64,000 bases of DNA from Costus lasius (GCA_027563935.2 CM050450.1:9903957-9967956), one strand, 5' to 3'; shown: positions 49,720-60,936, numbered from the stretch's first letter. A program made the numbers and translations. Notes: a model not told the origin generated them from the sequence alone.

Positions 49720-50890
49720 TTGACATTCTCTGCTTCTCCTTTCTATCGTGGTCAGCGATCGACATTGTTAATTATCCATGGAAATCCTCCGTAAAGAAGC
49801 AATTATGGCTACGTAAGGCTCGCTGACTACCTGATATTGATTCCGTTGTACTGAACAGGCTCAGTGCATTAGAGTCAACAACTTGGAGCTAAAACGTGGA
49901 TTATCCACTCAATTTGTCGCGACTGAGGTTAGGCGGCGGCGACAGTCATCCTCGACGACCGCTTTTGGTCAACACGGGCCCCACGTGTCGTGCAGCAATG
50001 GATCGGCCGGCTACAAGTCAAATCCCGAGAGCGACGCGTTCCAAACCCCGTGTCTTACCTGACGCCGCAAACGTGCTGATAAAAACCTCTGCTTTGCTCC
50101 TCCACTCAATTTTATAAAATTGAAATTCAGAATTTTTAATTACAAATATTCAGTGTCAAGTTCACTGCATCCATTAGCTAGTTAGGTCAAAGCCAATTCC
50201 AGGTCAAAATTATGCATTTCTTAAAAATTTCACCACGGCTCACCAATTTCAGGGACCGGGACAAAAATACGGACATGCATCTAGAAACTACATTTTAAAC
50301 AAGATGCGTATGAGTTATGAATGCGTTGACCGTTGACCATTTCCGGCTGCGAGAAGAAGGCGGCCGGCAGTGGCCAAGGAGTGACAGCAAATGGGTTGAC
50401 ATATTGCAGATAACATCAGCAGCCGCCCGCCGGTGTGAACGTCGCCGAGTCAACGTCCCGCTGCCCGTGCTGATTCAGATCTTGATCCATGTTGACTTAT
50501 ACGTATGAAACGTTCTCAGCACGTGATATCCACCTGTGAGTGGTCACGCAAAGTCAGAGCCGGAAGGAAAATGGCCATCTCTGCGCGTTGATTGCTTGCA
50601 TGCTCCAAGAAATGGCCACCTCTGCGCGTTGACTTGAACATGCTTCACTCGGAAGAAAATTGCATTCCATAATGACGGGACTGAGTGCTCAACCTCAATA
50701 ATTTCAAAATGTCACATGATAGGACCAAATTTGCCCGCTACATGGAGCACTTTCAGTGTCAGTAGCTGAGTTGAAACTCAGTAACTCTAGAACAAATCTA
50801 AGATTATTAACGCTTAATGAATTGACAATCAGAAGCAGGCCAGCTGATGAGATCACTGGATTACGGTCAACGATCGTGAAGTCAACACCT
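49720..50890. promoter_or_regulatory. W-box-rich upstream region of the bHLH gene
   Basis: About 14 TTGAC/GTCAA cores (WRKY-binding W-box core) occur in ~1.2 kb, including the tandem GTTGACCGTTGACC at 50325 and others near 49723, 49966, 50187, 50396, 50449, 50492, 50627, 50867 and 50880. No gene was recognised here. Chance expectation is two to three. Confidence 0.5.
50569..50633. repeat. Direct duplication of a 24-bp motif
   Basis: AAATGGCCATCTCTGCGCG and AAATGGCCACCTCTGCGCG occur 41 bp apart, each continuing TTGA. Confidence 0.85.
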
Positions 50891-52084
50891 CACTGAAAGC
50901 AATGAACATTAACCTTGTGCATTCGAGCTAGTTTAGTGGAATTAGAGCACCAAATCCCCTCTTTCTGTGTGACATCATCGGTCCAAACACTTTAAAAGAG
51001 TCCAGGAAGAGAGCAATCGGTCTCTGCTGCTTCAGGTTGCAACTGCTCCTACAAACCTTAATTATACATGCAAATTGTTCAGACAAATAAAACCTCAAAG
51101 GTCAGTCATTAGTGGTTGATGGCATTTGAAATCAAAGTCAAATGATTCACTTTACTTCCACTGAAAAGCTGGACTCTTTTAGCTGTGTTTAGTAGAAAAG
51201 AAAGAAAGTACAAATGAAAAAAATTTAGAAAAAAGAAAAATAAAAAAAATAAAAAAAATTTCTCCCTATATTTATTTAGAAGGAAAAAAAATAAAAGATT
51301 GATATATTCATTATATCTTTCTATTTTTATAATTCGTTTGAAATAAGCGATACTCAAATATGAAAAATTATAAAAAAATCTTCGAATCTGGCATGAGAAA
51401 AGGTATAGGAGGAGAATGAGGTGTGGACGTCGATGTGAGAAAGGGACAAGAGGAGTCAGAGTTGATGTCGATATTGGCATGAGAGGAGCACAAGAGGAGG
51501 GTAAGTTTAGGAATCAGAAATAAAATAATAAATTTTTGCCTGATTTGAGCAAAAGCAAATGAATGGATTTTATCTATATTTTTTCTCTTATTTTCTTTTA
51601 TCCTTCCTATTAAACATACTTAAAAAGTGATCATTCCAATTTTCTTTCATTTCTCTCCTATTTTTCTTCCTACTAAACATAGTGTTAATTTTCAGTGCAG
51701 CTGACTCAAATTATTAGAAGTCTTTTTGGTCTGATTAAGCTCAAGTTAAATTGAATATATTTTTATAATATTTCTAAATAATAATATAATAATATAATAT
51801 TTTTATTTTTTAAATAGATTTGATATAAACAAAACAAAATTGAAAATTTCAATTTAATTCGATTCAGTTTTTTTTATTGACCCGAAAATAGAGACCCTAA
51901 TAAAACTAGTTAAACTACTAAAGCTAAATAGGTCTTGAATTTGATCACGTGGTTTTCCGCCCGCTCGCCATTGGCTGGCTAGGGAAATCAGATATGGGAA
52001 TGAATGCGTCACATGGCGGGAGTTGGGTCGTGTTGTCGCCCTTGATTCGCTGAATCCGCTCCCCCTTGCCGCTAGGGTTCTGCT
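50891..52084. other. Intergenic up to the hAT insertion site
   Basis: Contains the MITE at 51182-51685. The last ~120 bp (CCGCTCCCCCTTGCCGCTAG) looks like a 5' leader whose continuation lies beyond the hAT element, at 57953. Confidence 0.45.
51182..51685. mobile_element. MITE-like element, AT-rich, with inverted termini
   Basis: The left end reads GCTGTGTTTAGTAGAAAAGA. The right end, in reverse complement, reads ACTATGTTTAGTAGGAAGAA. The interior is AT-rich, without coding capacity. No target duplication could be fixed. Confidence 0.6.
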
Positions 52085-52817
52085 TAGAGGTGGCCAACCG
52101 GCCCGGGCCCGCACGGCACGGCACGACATGGGCCGGGCATGGCACAACACGGGCCGGGCATGGCACAACACGGGCCGGGCACGGCACGGCCCGTTGACCA
52201 AGTCAACGGGCCGCGGGCGGCCCGTGGCCCGGCTCGGGTCAGGCTGGGATGAGGGTTCGCGGCCCGTGGGCCGGGCCGGGCCGGGCACGGCCCGCAGGCG
52301 TGCCGGGCTAGGCACGGTACGGACCCGGGCCAGGCACGGCACGCGGGCCGGGCCAGGCACGGCACGCGGGCCGGGCCAAGCACGGCACGGACCCGGGCCA
52401 AGCCAGGCACGGCACGCACCCGGGCCAAGCACGGCACCCGAGCCGGGCCAGGCACGACACGACACGTGAATGAACATGCATTTTTACCTAAATGCCCTCA
52501 TAATAGTTATAAAAATTTTAAAAGTTAGGAATATAATTGTCTTTATGGTATAAAATTACCATTTTAGCACCTTTTAATAATTAAAAATAGGGTATAAATA
52601 TGTAATTATACACCCAATTCATCCCTATAAATTGACCCCCCAACCCTCTCATTTCTTCACACAAGTTTACAACTATCTTTGGAATAATTTCTCATTCTCT
52701 CTTAATACTCTCTTAATCTCTTTTCTAAGTCTTGAGTTACAATTAGTTTCTTAATTGAACTCAAACTTAAGCTTCTTTTTAACCATCAAGAATTCAATGC
52801 TCTCTCGGTCTAGACTA

Positions 52818-52950
52818 GTCATTTTTTTCTATGCCTCGTGCTCACCACGTGACTAGACGTGGAGAAGATCAAGTAAGTATTAAATTAATTTACTTTTATA
52901 ATATAATTATCACGTGGTGAGCACGAGCACGAGGCATAGAGAAAAATGAC
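52818..52950. repeat. Inverted repeat, ~36-bp arms, containing CACGTG
   Basis: Arm 52818-52853 (GTCATTTTTTTCTATGCCTC, then GTGCTCACCACGTGAC) is repeated in reverse complement at 52910-52950, with an extra GCACGA in the right arm. The left arm covers the possible start codon of the RING gene remnant. Confidence 0.88.
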
Positions 52951-53482
52951 AGATAATAGAAGAGTGAAGATAATTATCATTATGCCAAATTCTCAACGTT
53001 CAATCTTCCTTACATCTACCTTAAATTTCTTCAATGCTGATTAATGGAGAATCACTATTTTAAGTATTATCGAACGTGCTAGTCAAATTATACGAATTGA
53101 TGTATTCAGGTTTGAAGAACACTTTATCCACTTATCTGATCATGCAAGACAAGAATTTTTGGCTTCTCCCTCTCCTTCTGGGGTTGAGATTGAGATAGAG
53201 GTTGAGGACTTTGAAATAAGTGATAGTGAGGAGGATAGTGATAATATCAACGATGAGCCGGAGCAATATATCGAAACAAACCAAGCACAAGAGTCACTTG
53301 AGTTTTTTTATTATTGAAGAAGGAGGTAGAGCTGAAAACATGGAGTGCGCAATATGCATAGAGAAGATGGAGCACGGAGCGCAAGTATGCTTAACACAAT
53401 GTTCGCATATCTTCCATAGTAGCTGCTTGCGTAATTGGCTACGGGTCAATTGTGTATGCCCATTATGTCGGCAATTGATTTA
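52831..53482 (+). pseudogene. RING-H2 finger gene remnant inside the hAT element
   Basis: 53340-53482 encodes MECAICIEKMEHGAQVCLTQ, then CSHIFHSSCLRNWL and CPLCRQLI: a complete C3H2C3 RING-H2 finger (E3 ubiquitin ligase type) ending in TAA. Just upstream, a second frame (53111-53314) codes an acidic stretch (VEIEIEVEDFEISDSEEDSD) that ends at TGA 53315-53317. The two frames differ by one base at a seven-T run (53303-53309), so a single T gain would explain the break. A possible first exon (52831-52872, MPRAHHVTRRGEDQ then GTAAGT) lies upstream, but its phase does not fit the acidic frame directly. A 47-residue RING peptide from the ATG at 53340 could still be made. Confidence 0.65.
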
Positions 53483-55025
53483 AGCTTAAATGTATAATTT
53501 ATGAATATGAAATTTAATCGAGTTGGTTTTAACTTTAGTCATGTGTTGTTAGTATTGTTAATAAATAAATTAATATTAATTTAATAAAATATATTAAAAT
53601 TAAAATTATATATGTTTAAAATAAAATAATTAATTAAATAATAATTAAATATTTTTTTAAAAATTATGCAAAATACATAATTCTCAATTTCTTATTTTAT
53701 TAATATTTTATTTATTTTAATGAAGCGGGCCAAAGTCGGCCCGTGGGCCACATTCAGACCGTGCCTGGCATGGCCCGCTGGGCAGACCATAGCCCGCGGG
53801 CCAGTTTCAGCCCGCGTGCCGAATCTGGCTGGGCCCGGCCAGAAGTTGAACCGTGCCTGGGCCGTGTTGAGCCATTAAAGGTAAGACTGTAAGCATGAGG
53901 CAAATAAGGAACAAACTAAGGAAGAAAGTTACAACTTGTAGTTGACTCCGCTGAATAGAACGTCTATCTCGTTTAAGAAAGAAGCACATCTCAAGCGACT
54001 CAAAATTACGGCCAGCCTGAAGGACTTAGCTAAAGCTACTCTTCAGCTCGATCAAAAAGGAATATGACTATAAAACAGCCGCATACATGAAATTCCACAG
54101 TTGATTAATACAATTAAATGCGACACACAAAGAATAGAAGGACGTATGCACGTATGCTACAACAAATCTTCAGAGTCAAACAAACAACAAAATCGATCCA
54201 TCAAAACTTACTCAACTTACTCTTGCGAATCATGCTAAACTCAGCAAAGCAAAAGCTGTGAAATGTTAAAACATTCAGGTGTTAAAAAAAAAGAGAAAGG
54301 GGTGTTAATCAATAAATTCAGGTTTGGGTTTAGTGAATGGAAGAGTGAGGAGCAAGCTAGAGAAATTGCTGCGCACTGTCCTCTTAACAATAGTACCTGA
54401 CATTAAGCAAGCGAGAGGAATAAAAGAAAAAAAGAAAAGCTCAGATAAATACTAGCACTCAAGAAGGAGAAGTGAGAAGGCCCATTTGGTAATATTATAA
54501 ACCATGGTAAGTCATTCCAGGTTTCCAATTCTGGGTGGGATAAAGCTAAAGAGTTGAATCATTGAAAGGTCAAAATCTATAATCTATTTTGACCACAAAA
54601 CAAATTCATGCATTAGCAAAAAAAAACAACAGAATGAGGAACAAAGTTGGCATGGGCGTTTTGCAAGGCAAGAAAAAGAAAACAAAATACCCAACACCTT
54701 AGAGGAAAGAAAAGGAGGGCCAAACCAAAAGGGACTCATCGGCATTAGGTAATCTGACTGCCAGAACTAAGAACGCAGGGCAAGTAAATCACCAATGAAG
54801 AAGCCTCGGCTAAAGCTGATTACAGGAAAACAAGCGCAAATAATAATGAATGGAGGTAACAGCTGGAGCTGGCAAGAGACAGACGGGCAATTAGCGCATA
54901 AGGAAATGCTCAGGCTGGTAAGAGAAGATGGAAAAGCACTCACGACAGTTGACAAAAATAGAGAAGCTGAATAAGACAAAAGACAACTAAGAAGAGAAGG
55001 GAGAAAAACCTATTGAGCTATGGCT

Positions 55026-55033
55026 TATAAAAG
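55026..55033 (+). promoter_or_regulatory. TATA-like box of the 3.9-kb element
   Basis: TATAAAAG followed by GGGGGC. The homologous place in the relative at 9472-9482 reads TTATATAAGGG in the same element orientation. Confidence 0.5.
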
Positions 55034-55149
55034 GGGGGCATTCGGCTAGAAAAGGGTATCGGGAGGAGCAAGAAAAGGAGGAGTACGCCGAAACGGAAGG
55101 AGGTAAGGAAAAGAAAGGATTTTCTCCGATCGGATCTTGTAGGCTTCAT

Positions 55150-55263
55150 GGTCACATTAAGCGACCTGGCATCACAAAAGGCACACACCATTGTTTTTTT
55201 TTTCTTTTCTTTTCTTTTCTGATCGCTTGGACTTCCTAGGCCTCATGGTCGCATTAAGCGACC
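55150..55263 (+). repeat. Twin hairpin units in the 3.9-kb element
   Basis: GGTCAC-ATTAA-GCGACC (55150-55166) and GGTCGC-ATTAA-GCGACC (55247-55263), 97 bp apart, each followed by TGGCATCACAAA. They lie 124 and 221 bp downstream of the TATA-like box. Confidence 0.8.
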
Positions 55264-56867
55264 TGGCATCACAAAGAACACATACACACCCTTTCTCTCT
55301 TATCTTTCAAATCCGAAGCATACTGAACGCTCTAAGCAAAAGGGGGAGAAATGATGCAAAGAACGAGTAGGGGATGAGGAGACGATAGAGAGGAGAAAAC
55401 GCAGAAAGGATGGAGAGGAGAAAACGCAGAGATGCTAAAAAATATATAGAAACGCTAGAGGGAGGGTAAAATACATAAACGCCGGAGAAGGCGAAAGAAT
55501 GCAGGAAGCTTCCTAGAGAAAAGGGAAGAAGAGAAGGGAGCAGGGAAAGAAGTATACTGAAAATAGCGGATGCATGGTCGGGTCCGTCGAAGAGGTACAG
55601 ATCGCGAAAGGATCGATAAAAACGGGACGCACAACACGCCAACGAGGACACAACGACTGCACATACACACTATGTTCGCATTTGTTTTCCCCTTAAGATC
55701 CCATGGATGATGAAAAGCATCCTGGCAAAGAAGAAGGCGTGAGAGGTGGAAAATAGGAAAAGCGCAAGAAGAGAACAAAAGGGGAAGAGGAGCAGGGCCT
55801 CGTAAGAAAATCCTCTAGAGGAAAGATACTAGAATCCTCCAAGAAAAAGGCACCACTATATTGATAAAAGAGACCTATTCTCTCGAGAAAATCCACCAGG
55901 GATGACGAATTTAAAAAGAACAATCGATTCAAAAGAATCTCGTCAAGAACAAAAAAAGAAAACGAAACAAAACTCAAAAATTTCGGAAAGAACTCTGTTT
56001 CGAAAGATCTCGTCAAAACCCAACAAAGAACCAGAGTTTGTTCATGTAAACGAAAGGGATCATCGTGCAATAGGTGTATTACCTCTCCAGATGGTAAAAG
56101 AAAACTTTGTAACGGCCGGATTTAACCCGATCTGCTCCGACGATGAAACTCCGCCCTCGCGACATGAACCCTCGATGAAAGTTCCTGAGCCAACTCACTT
56201 TTCCGTTGCCGTTTCACCGGAAGCTCGACGGCACCGCCGCAGTTTTTGGTCTCGTCGCTTCCTCAACATACTTTCTTCAATATCCTCGGTGTCGTGGTCA
56301 AATCTTCAGCGTCTCCCCGAGATCTGACGTTGCGAGTAAGTTGCCTTCACCGGAGCCCAGCGATCAGCCACCCGCGATCGCCCTCTGAGATTACGGCTGC
56401 GTCTTTGGATACTCAGACGGGTTAGGGAACAACTTTATCCCTTGACCTGGATGACGGCAAAATCGCTAAAGTTCACGAAATGACAAAATGTGGCGTAACA
56501 TCACGCGAAACGACGGTTCAACGTCCGAAATTATCGCTGGCTCAAAGAAAACAGACAGATAAAAGGGAAATCAGCGTCGAACTGCGTGGGCTTGGAGGAT
56601 GGTCCAAATTCGGACCACACAACCCGACAATTCTGGAATCAATCGGATTTGGACCCGAACCTGATCCGAACAACCTGACTCGTTAGCCAAGTTATGGGAT
56701 CAAAATTCAGTCAAACGAGTTTGACTTATCAAATCTTGTATAGTGTGGTTGCAAACTCACGTAACGAAGCCTGTCGACCCATGGCCAGACCATTGGGAGG
56801 CGCATACGTCGGTGTCTAAAGTCGGGGCGTGATTTCTCGACATGACTTTGTGCTTGTTAGAGCCGGA

Positions 56868-57350
56868 TAAAATTTCGGATTAAATTATCCATTACGCCGC
56901 GAGGCCGGATAAATTCCAAATTAAATTATCCACTACGCCGCGAGGCCGGATAAATTCCAAATTAAATTATCCACTACGCCGCCAGGCCGGGTAAAATTCT
57001 GAATTAAATTATCCACTACGCCGCCAGGCCGGGTAAAATTCCAAATTAAATTATCCATCACGCCGCGAGGCCGGATAAATTCCCAAATTAAATTATCCAT
57101 CACGTCGCAAGGCCGGATAAATTCCCAAATCAAATTATCCATCATGCCGCGAGGCCGGATAAATTCCCAAATCAAATTATCCATCATGCCGCGAGGCCGG
57201 ATAAATTTCCAAATCAAATTATCCATTATGCCGTAAGGCCGGATAAATTTCCAGATCAAATTATCCACCACGCCATAAGGCCGGATAATCTTTCTTACTT
57301 CAAGTCGTCCAACGCGCCATCAAGGCCGGGTGATCTTTCCAGTCTAATAT
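56868..57350 (-). repeat. Tandem array, about 11 units near 42 bp
   Basis: Units read GGCCGGATAAATTCC(C)AAAT, then (T/C)AAATTATCCA(T/C)(T/C)A(C/T)GCCGC. This is the reverse complement of the array at 6499-6985. Several adjacent units are exactly 42 bp, so the minus strand stays open for 112 codons (57271-56936) with a 14-residue period (MDNLIWEFIRPRGM). Confidence 0.92.
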
Positions 57351-57989
57351 CCAATACGCCTTAATGTATTACGATGGGATATCGTTTGGGAGGTGCGTAC
57401 GTCGATGTTTACCATCGGGGCGTAGCTCCTCGATATAACGTTGTACTGCCTGGGCCGGATATTACCCAACACGCCGCCGCAAGGCCGAAGCCTGACGAAC
57501 ACAAATTGCTCATGTTGATGGAAACTCTTTTCCTTTTACCTTGCCGAATTATGTATCACGCCAAATTAAATTTATGAATGGAATTCATAAATGATATCAC
57601 CTGATTGTCGCTTTTATCTTGTTGCGTATTATAGATCTCTTAATCAAAGGTTCCCTAATTTTATGGGTAATTAACAATGAGCGCTTGCGCTCATTGGAAG
57701 CCAGAACCCATTAAACAAAAAAGCCTTACTAATTTAAGGTGGATTTGAAACGGTCATAATACATTTCTCAATGTAACGAAAATGACCCCACAGGCCGGCA
57801 CGCCTAAACGTGCCGCGGGCCGTGCCAGGCCCAGGTATTTTTCTGTCGTGTCGTGCCCAGCACGGCACGGTTACAATCGGGCCGTGCCAGGCACGACCCG
57901 CCAGGAGTCGGGCCGAGGCCCGGCCCGACCCATGGCCACCTCTAGTTCTGCTCTACCCTGTGCCGACTTTTGAAGAGTCGAGGGAAGCA

Positions 57990-58018
57990 ATGTCCGACTT
58001 GAAAGATGCCCTCAACAA
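57990..58018 (+). other. Possible first coding exon of a gene whose leader holds the hAT element
   Basis: Right after the hAT target duplication, an ATG opens MSDLKDALNK with AACAA|GTAGGT as a plausible donor. Joining both flanks across the hAT gives a continuous leader-like sequence (CCGCTAGG then GTTCTGCTCTACCC). The protein family is not recognised and the start is a guess. Confidence 0.3.
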
Positions 58019-60936
58019 GTAGGTCTTCTGTGGTTTCAGTTCCCTATTATTTTGAAAAGTTTCTCCGTTTATATGATGATCGGAAGTTTTATCTTTCATA
58101 TAATTTTTCGTTATTTCTCTGTTTATATGATGACTGGGAAAGAAATGATATCACTCACCATCTCAGCCTGTACTAGTCAGCTAAAATCCAACTAAAAATC
58201 ATCCCTTGAGAGGTAATAAACGATTGGATTTGTTCCACTCTTCTATTAGCCATCCATCAAACTGTAGACTGATTAACTTGTGAAAGTGCAAAACTTGTTC
58301 TTTCCCTAGGTAATATTGTCTTCCTAGACCTCCATCGAGTTGATCCAATCTAAGGCTACTGTAGATTCTATCCAATAGAACATAGCCTAAGTTTTATTTT
58401 TTAACCGTGGATTCCATCCAACAGAACATAGCCTAAGTTTCACTAGAAAATGAATGTTGGTCTCTGATGCTGAGTAACTAAAATCAAAGTTTTGGCTGCC
58501 ACCATTTTTCATTTGAAATAATTTACATCATTTTCAGAAAAAAAAAATCACATAAAGATATAAGCAACCACCACATTTTTCAAAAATTAGTAGAATGCCC
58601 ATTCTCGATATCCCATGTTAGAGCACTTGCAACTAGGGGATAAGACAGGAGGATTCCTTTTCAATAGGAAGTCATACGCTACTGTTTCCAACATAGCATC
58701 AGTTCCTTACTCTGAAATAAAGATTGGATACACTCTTTACTAGCGTTGCCATATTGGAGACCTAAAGACTTGAACGCCAAGACCCTCGTGAATGACTTAC
58801 TTCTAATTAATAAAGATTTTGCACTTTGTGAGCTCTTCTCATTTCCAAACCATTAGAAGATTAGATGATAGAATGCAGTGAAGCAGAGTTAGACAACTAT
58901 TCACTAAAATAAAATGACCCTTACATGAGAGGAGATGCATCTTTTTTGTTTGCATGCTGACAATCTATTTTATTGACAATAGGATCCTAGTCCACCTTCA
59001 ACGTTTACCACTGAGATTGATTGAGAATGCTGCTACAGTCTAGAAGACTAGTTGTCATATCTGTTTGTTCTTTTCTTTCAGTTTTCCATCCAAAAAAACA
59101 CAACAACCTAAAAGGTAAGATTTACTATCAGTTTTAGTTACCTGCACCATGCGTGTCAGAAGGATTCTCACATTGATCTTTGTGCTTTGAACATCGTTGC
59201 AGTGCAAATGTTCTCCGCCTGTGGCACAGTGGCTATTCCTTTCATTGCGTTGTTATCAGAGATCAGCTTAATCAATAAAAAAAATATATTTTTTTCATTA
59301 TCAGAAGTTTCCCACCTACTTAGATTTCGAATATTCAGAGCATAAAGGTAGGATTCTTTTTAAGTATGCTTATGTTGTTGCTGTTCATTCAATTTTTGCA
59401 TGTTTCCACCTGCTTAGATATTGCTGTTCATTCAGTTTTTAAGATAAAACTTCGAATATTCAGAAGTTGATTGATTGCCATCTTGTAGCTGACCTAAGCT
59501 GCTCGTAGTCACTAATGCCTACAGATCCTGAGATTGAAACTAAGGCATTTGTATGTAACTCAACGAATTTAGGTCTTTGAACCATACGCATGAGAACTAG
59601 GCTTACAAATCATATCCAAATAGTGGCTTGATCATCTCCTTCAGCTTCACATATTACAAGACCCTCCTATATTTTAGCAAATTCAATTCCTACTATGCAT
59701 TTTATAATTGTAATCACTAATATTTTCTATAATATTTTTCCTTATATAGTCAATCCATTTGTTATACTCTACCATAGCACGCTTTATCCTTGCGACCATT
59801 TTTCCACTTCTCTTATCACCATTCTTATCTGTTTGTCAATTATTATTAGTCCCATCACTATCAATTTTAGCCGCCACCCCAATTTCTTCCCTCGTTTTTC
59901 CTTTCTAAGAAAATTGGTTGCACTAACATTTCTCTTTCTGCTTTATAACCCACTCATAGTCATTCGTGTCCAAGCAATATGATCATGTCTCACTTCTCTC
60001 ATTATCGGAGCTCAACAATGCCCCCGGCAAGATTCAAGTGTACCTTGAGTCCACACATCCCTCAACCTCATTTCTCCAATCAATCTTGAATCGAAGCTTA
60101 GCCTGCTACCTCCTTTCAAATTATGCATTGTTTGGCTTGCATTCTTCAATTCAACCTCCTACATTGCTTCACCACTTGCTGCATTCTTGACCTGAAAGAG
60201 GTGGGTCTTACTAGATACTCATTCTCTTTTAGCCTAAATGGGTTCTTGACTTGATCTTACTTTCAGCCCTTCACTTTATCATGTTCATGACTATTCTCAA
60301 AATTAGGTAGGTAAAATTATGATTAACTCAAATCATATCATTAATGGGGAAGTCAGGTGAAATTTAAAGGATATCGGAATAATAAATTTCATTGCATGAT
60401 GAAGTGATTGGTGATAGTTATAGAAATGATCATATCGTTTGAGGAAGGTATTAGAAGCGCCATCGAATAACAAAAAATGAAGTAGATGATGAAAACGATG
60501 ATGGCAAATAGGGTAAAGTATTGACTAATAAAGAATATATAGAAGAAGATAGAAGAAAGGAACTGGTAAGGCCCTTGTTGATAACTTTTATTATTGATAA
60601 CAAAGTCTTTGGGATTAAGTCCCACCTTCAATGTCATTTTTAATTTTGGTCACTCATTTTTAATTTTTTTAATCCTTAGTCCTAGCTATAGAAACCTTCA
60701 AACTCACATCTATCAAAATTAAAAAGAGACAATATTTTTAAAACTATAAATTAAATTAGATTGCCAAAGAAATAAATTTAAAATTGATCATTGGGTTTGT
60801 AGAGCTATATAATATGATATAGTAGTAACTCTATCAAAAATCATATCAATTAAATGACAAAAGACTTTCTGATCAAGCCTCAAGGGACACTTTCGTTTTA
60901 TTTTCTCTTCGTTCTCAGCTGCTAATGTCTCTTCCC
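58019..60936. other. Mostly intergenic or intronic DNA, no intact gene; contains one decayed exon copy
   Basis: Holds two tandem ~30-bp repeats at 58365-58441 (CAACAGAACATAGCCTAAG), related to the inverted-repeat family flanking the gypsy, and the decayed exon copy at 59203-59347. Otherwise AT-rich without recognised coding sequence. Confidence 0.5.
59157..59420 (+). pseudogene. Decayed duplicate of the 60981-61130 exon
   Basis: Similar along its length to 60937-61200, including the acceptor (ACATCGTTGCAG) and donor (AGCATAAAG|GTAGGATTC). Relative to the other copy it has two extra bases (GTGGCACAGTGGC versus GTGGCAGTGGC) and further changes, which break the frame. Confidence 0.7.

Larger units (their letters stand above)
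53865..57792 (+). mobile_element. TG..CA element, 3.9 kb, probably a long solo LTR, nested in the hAT
   Basis: It begins TGTTGAGCC and ends GACCCCACA, and is flanked by a perfect 5-bp duplication GGCCG (53860-53864 and 57793-57797), the signature of LTR-element integration. I found no second LTR, gag, pol, primer-binding site or polypurine tract. A solo LTR of unusual length (as in Tekay/Del or Tat-type elements) is the simplest reading; a large non-coding element is the alternative. It contains a TATA-like box at 55026, hairpin units and a 42-bp array. Orientation is set by TATAAAAG on the plus strand. A diverged relative lies at 6.2-9.5 kb in opposite orientation. Confidence 0.75.
52085..57944. 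mobile_element. hAT transposon carrying RING-H2 coding sequence; interrupted by an LTR-type insert
   Basis: Terminal inverted repeats are a perfect 12 bp (TAGAGGTGGCCA at both ends), flanked by a perfect 8-bp duplication GTTCTGCT (52077-52084 and 57945-57952), diagnostic of hAT. Subterminal regions (52090-52465, 53727-53864 and 57798-57935) are packed with GGGCCGGGCACGGCACGG-type repeats. Without the nested element (53865-57792 plus one GGCCG copy) the transposon is about 1.9 kb. No transposase was recognised; the interior holds a RING-H2 coding remnant, so it is non-autonomous. TATAAAT motifs near 52593 and 52624 could drive a transcript. Confidence 0.95.

Noticed and set aside
51109..51480. 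123-codon minus-strand frame rich in Phe and Leu
   Set aside because: Encoded by the AT-rich MITE-like element; composition is that of A/T homopolymers.
51854..52477. Overlapping open frames up to 207 codons, both strands
   Set aside because: They lie mostly in the GGGCCGGGCACGG-type subterminal repeats of the hAT element; the peptides are Pro/Arg/Gly low-complexity and exist in several frames at once.
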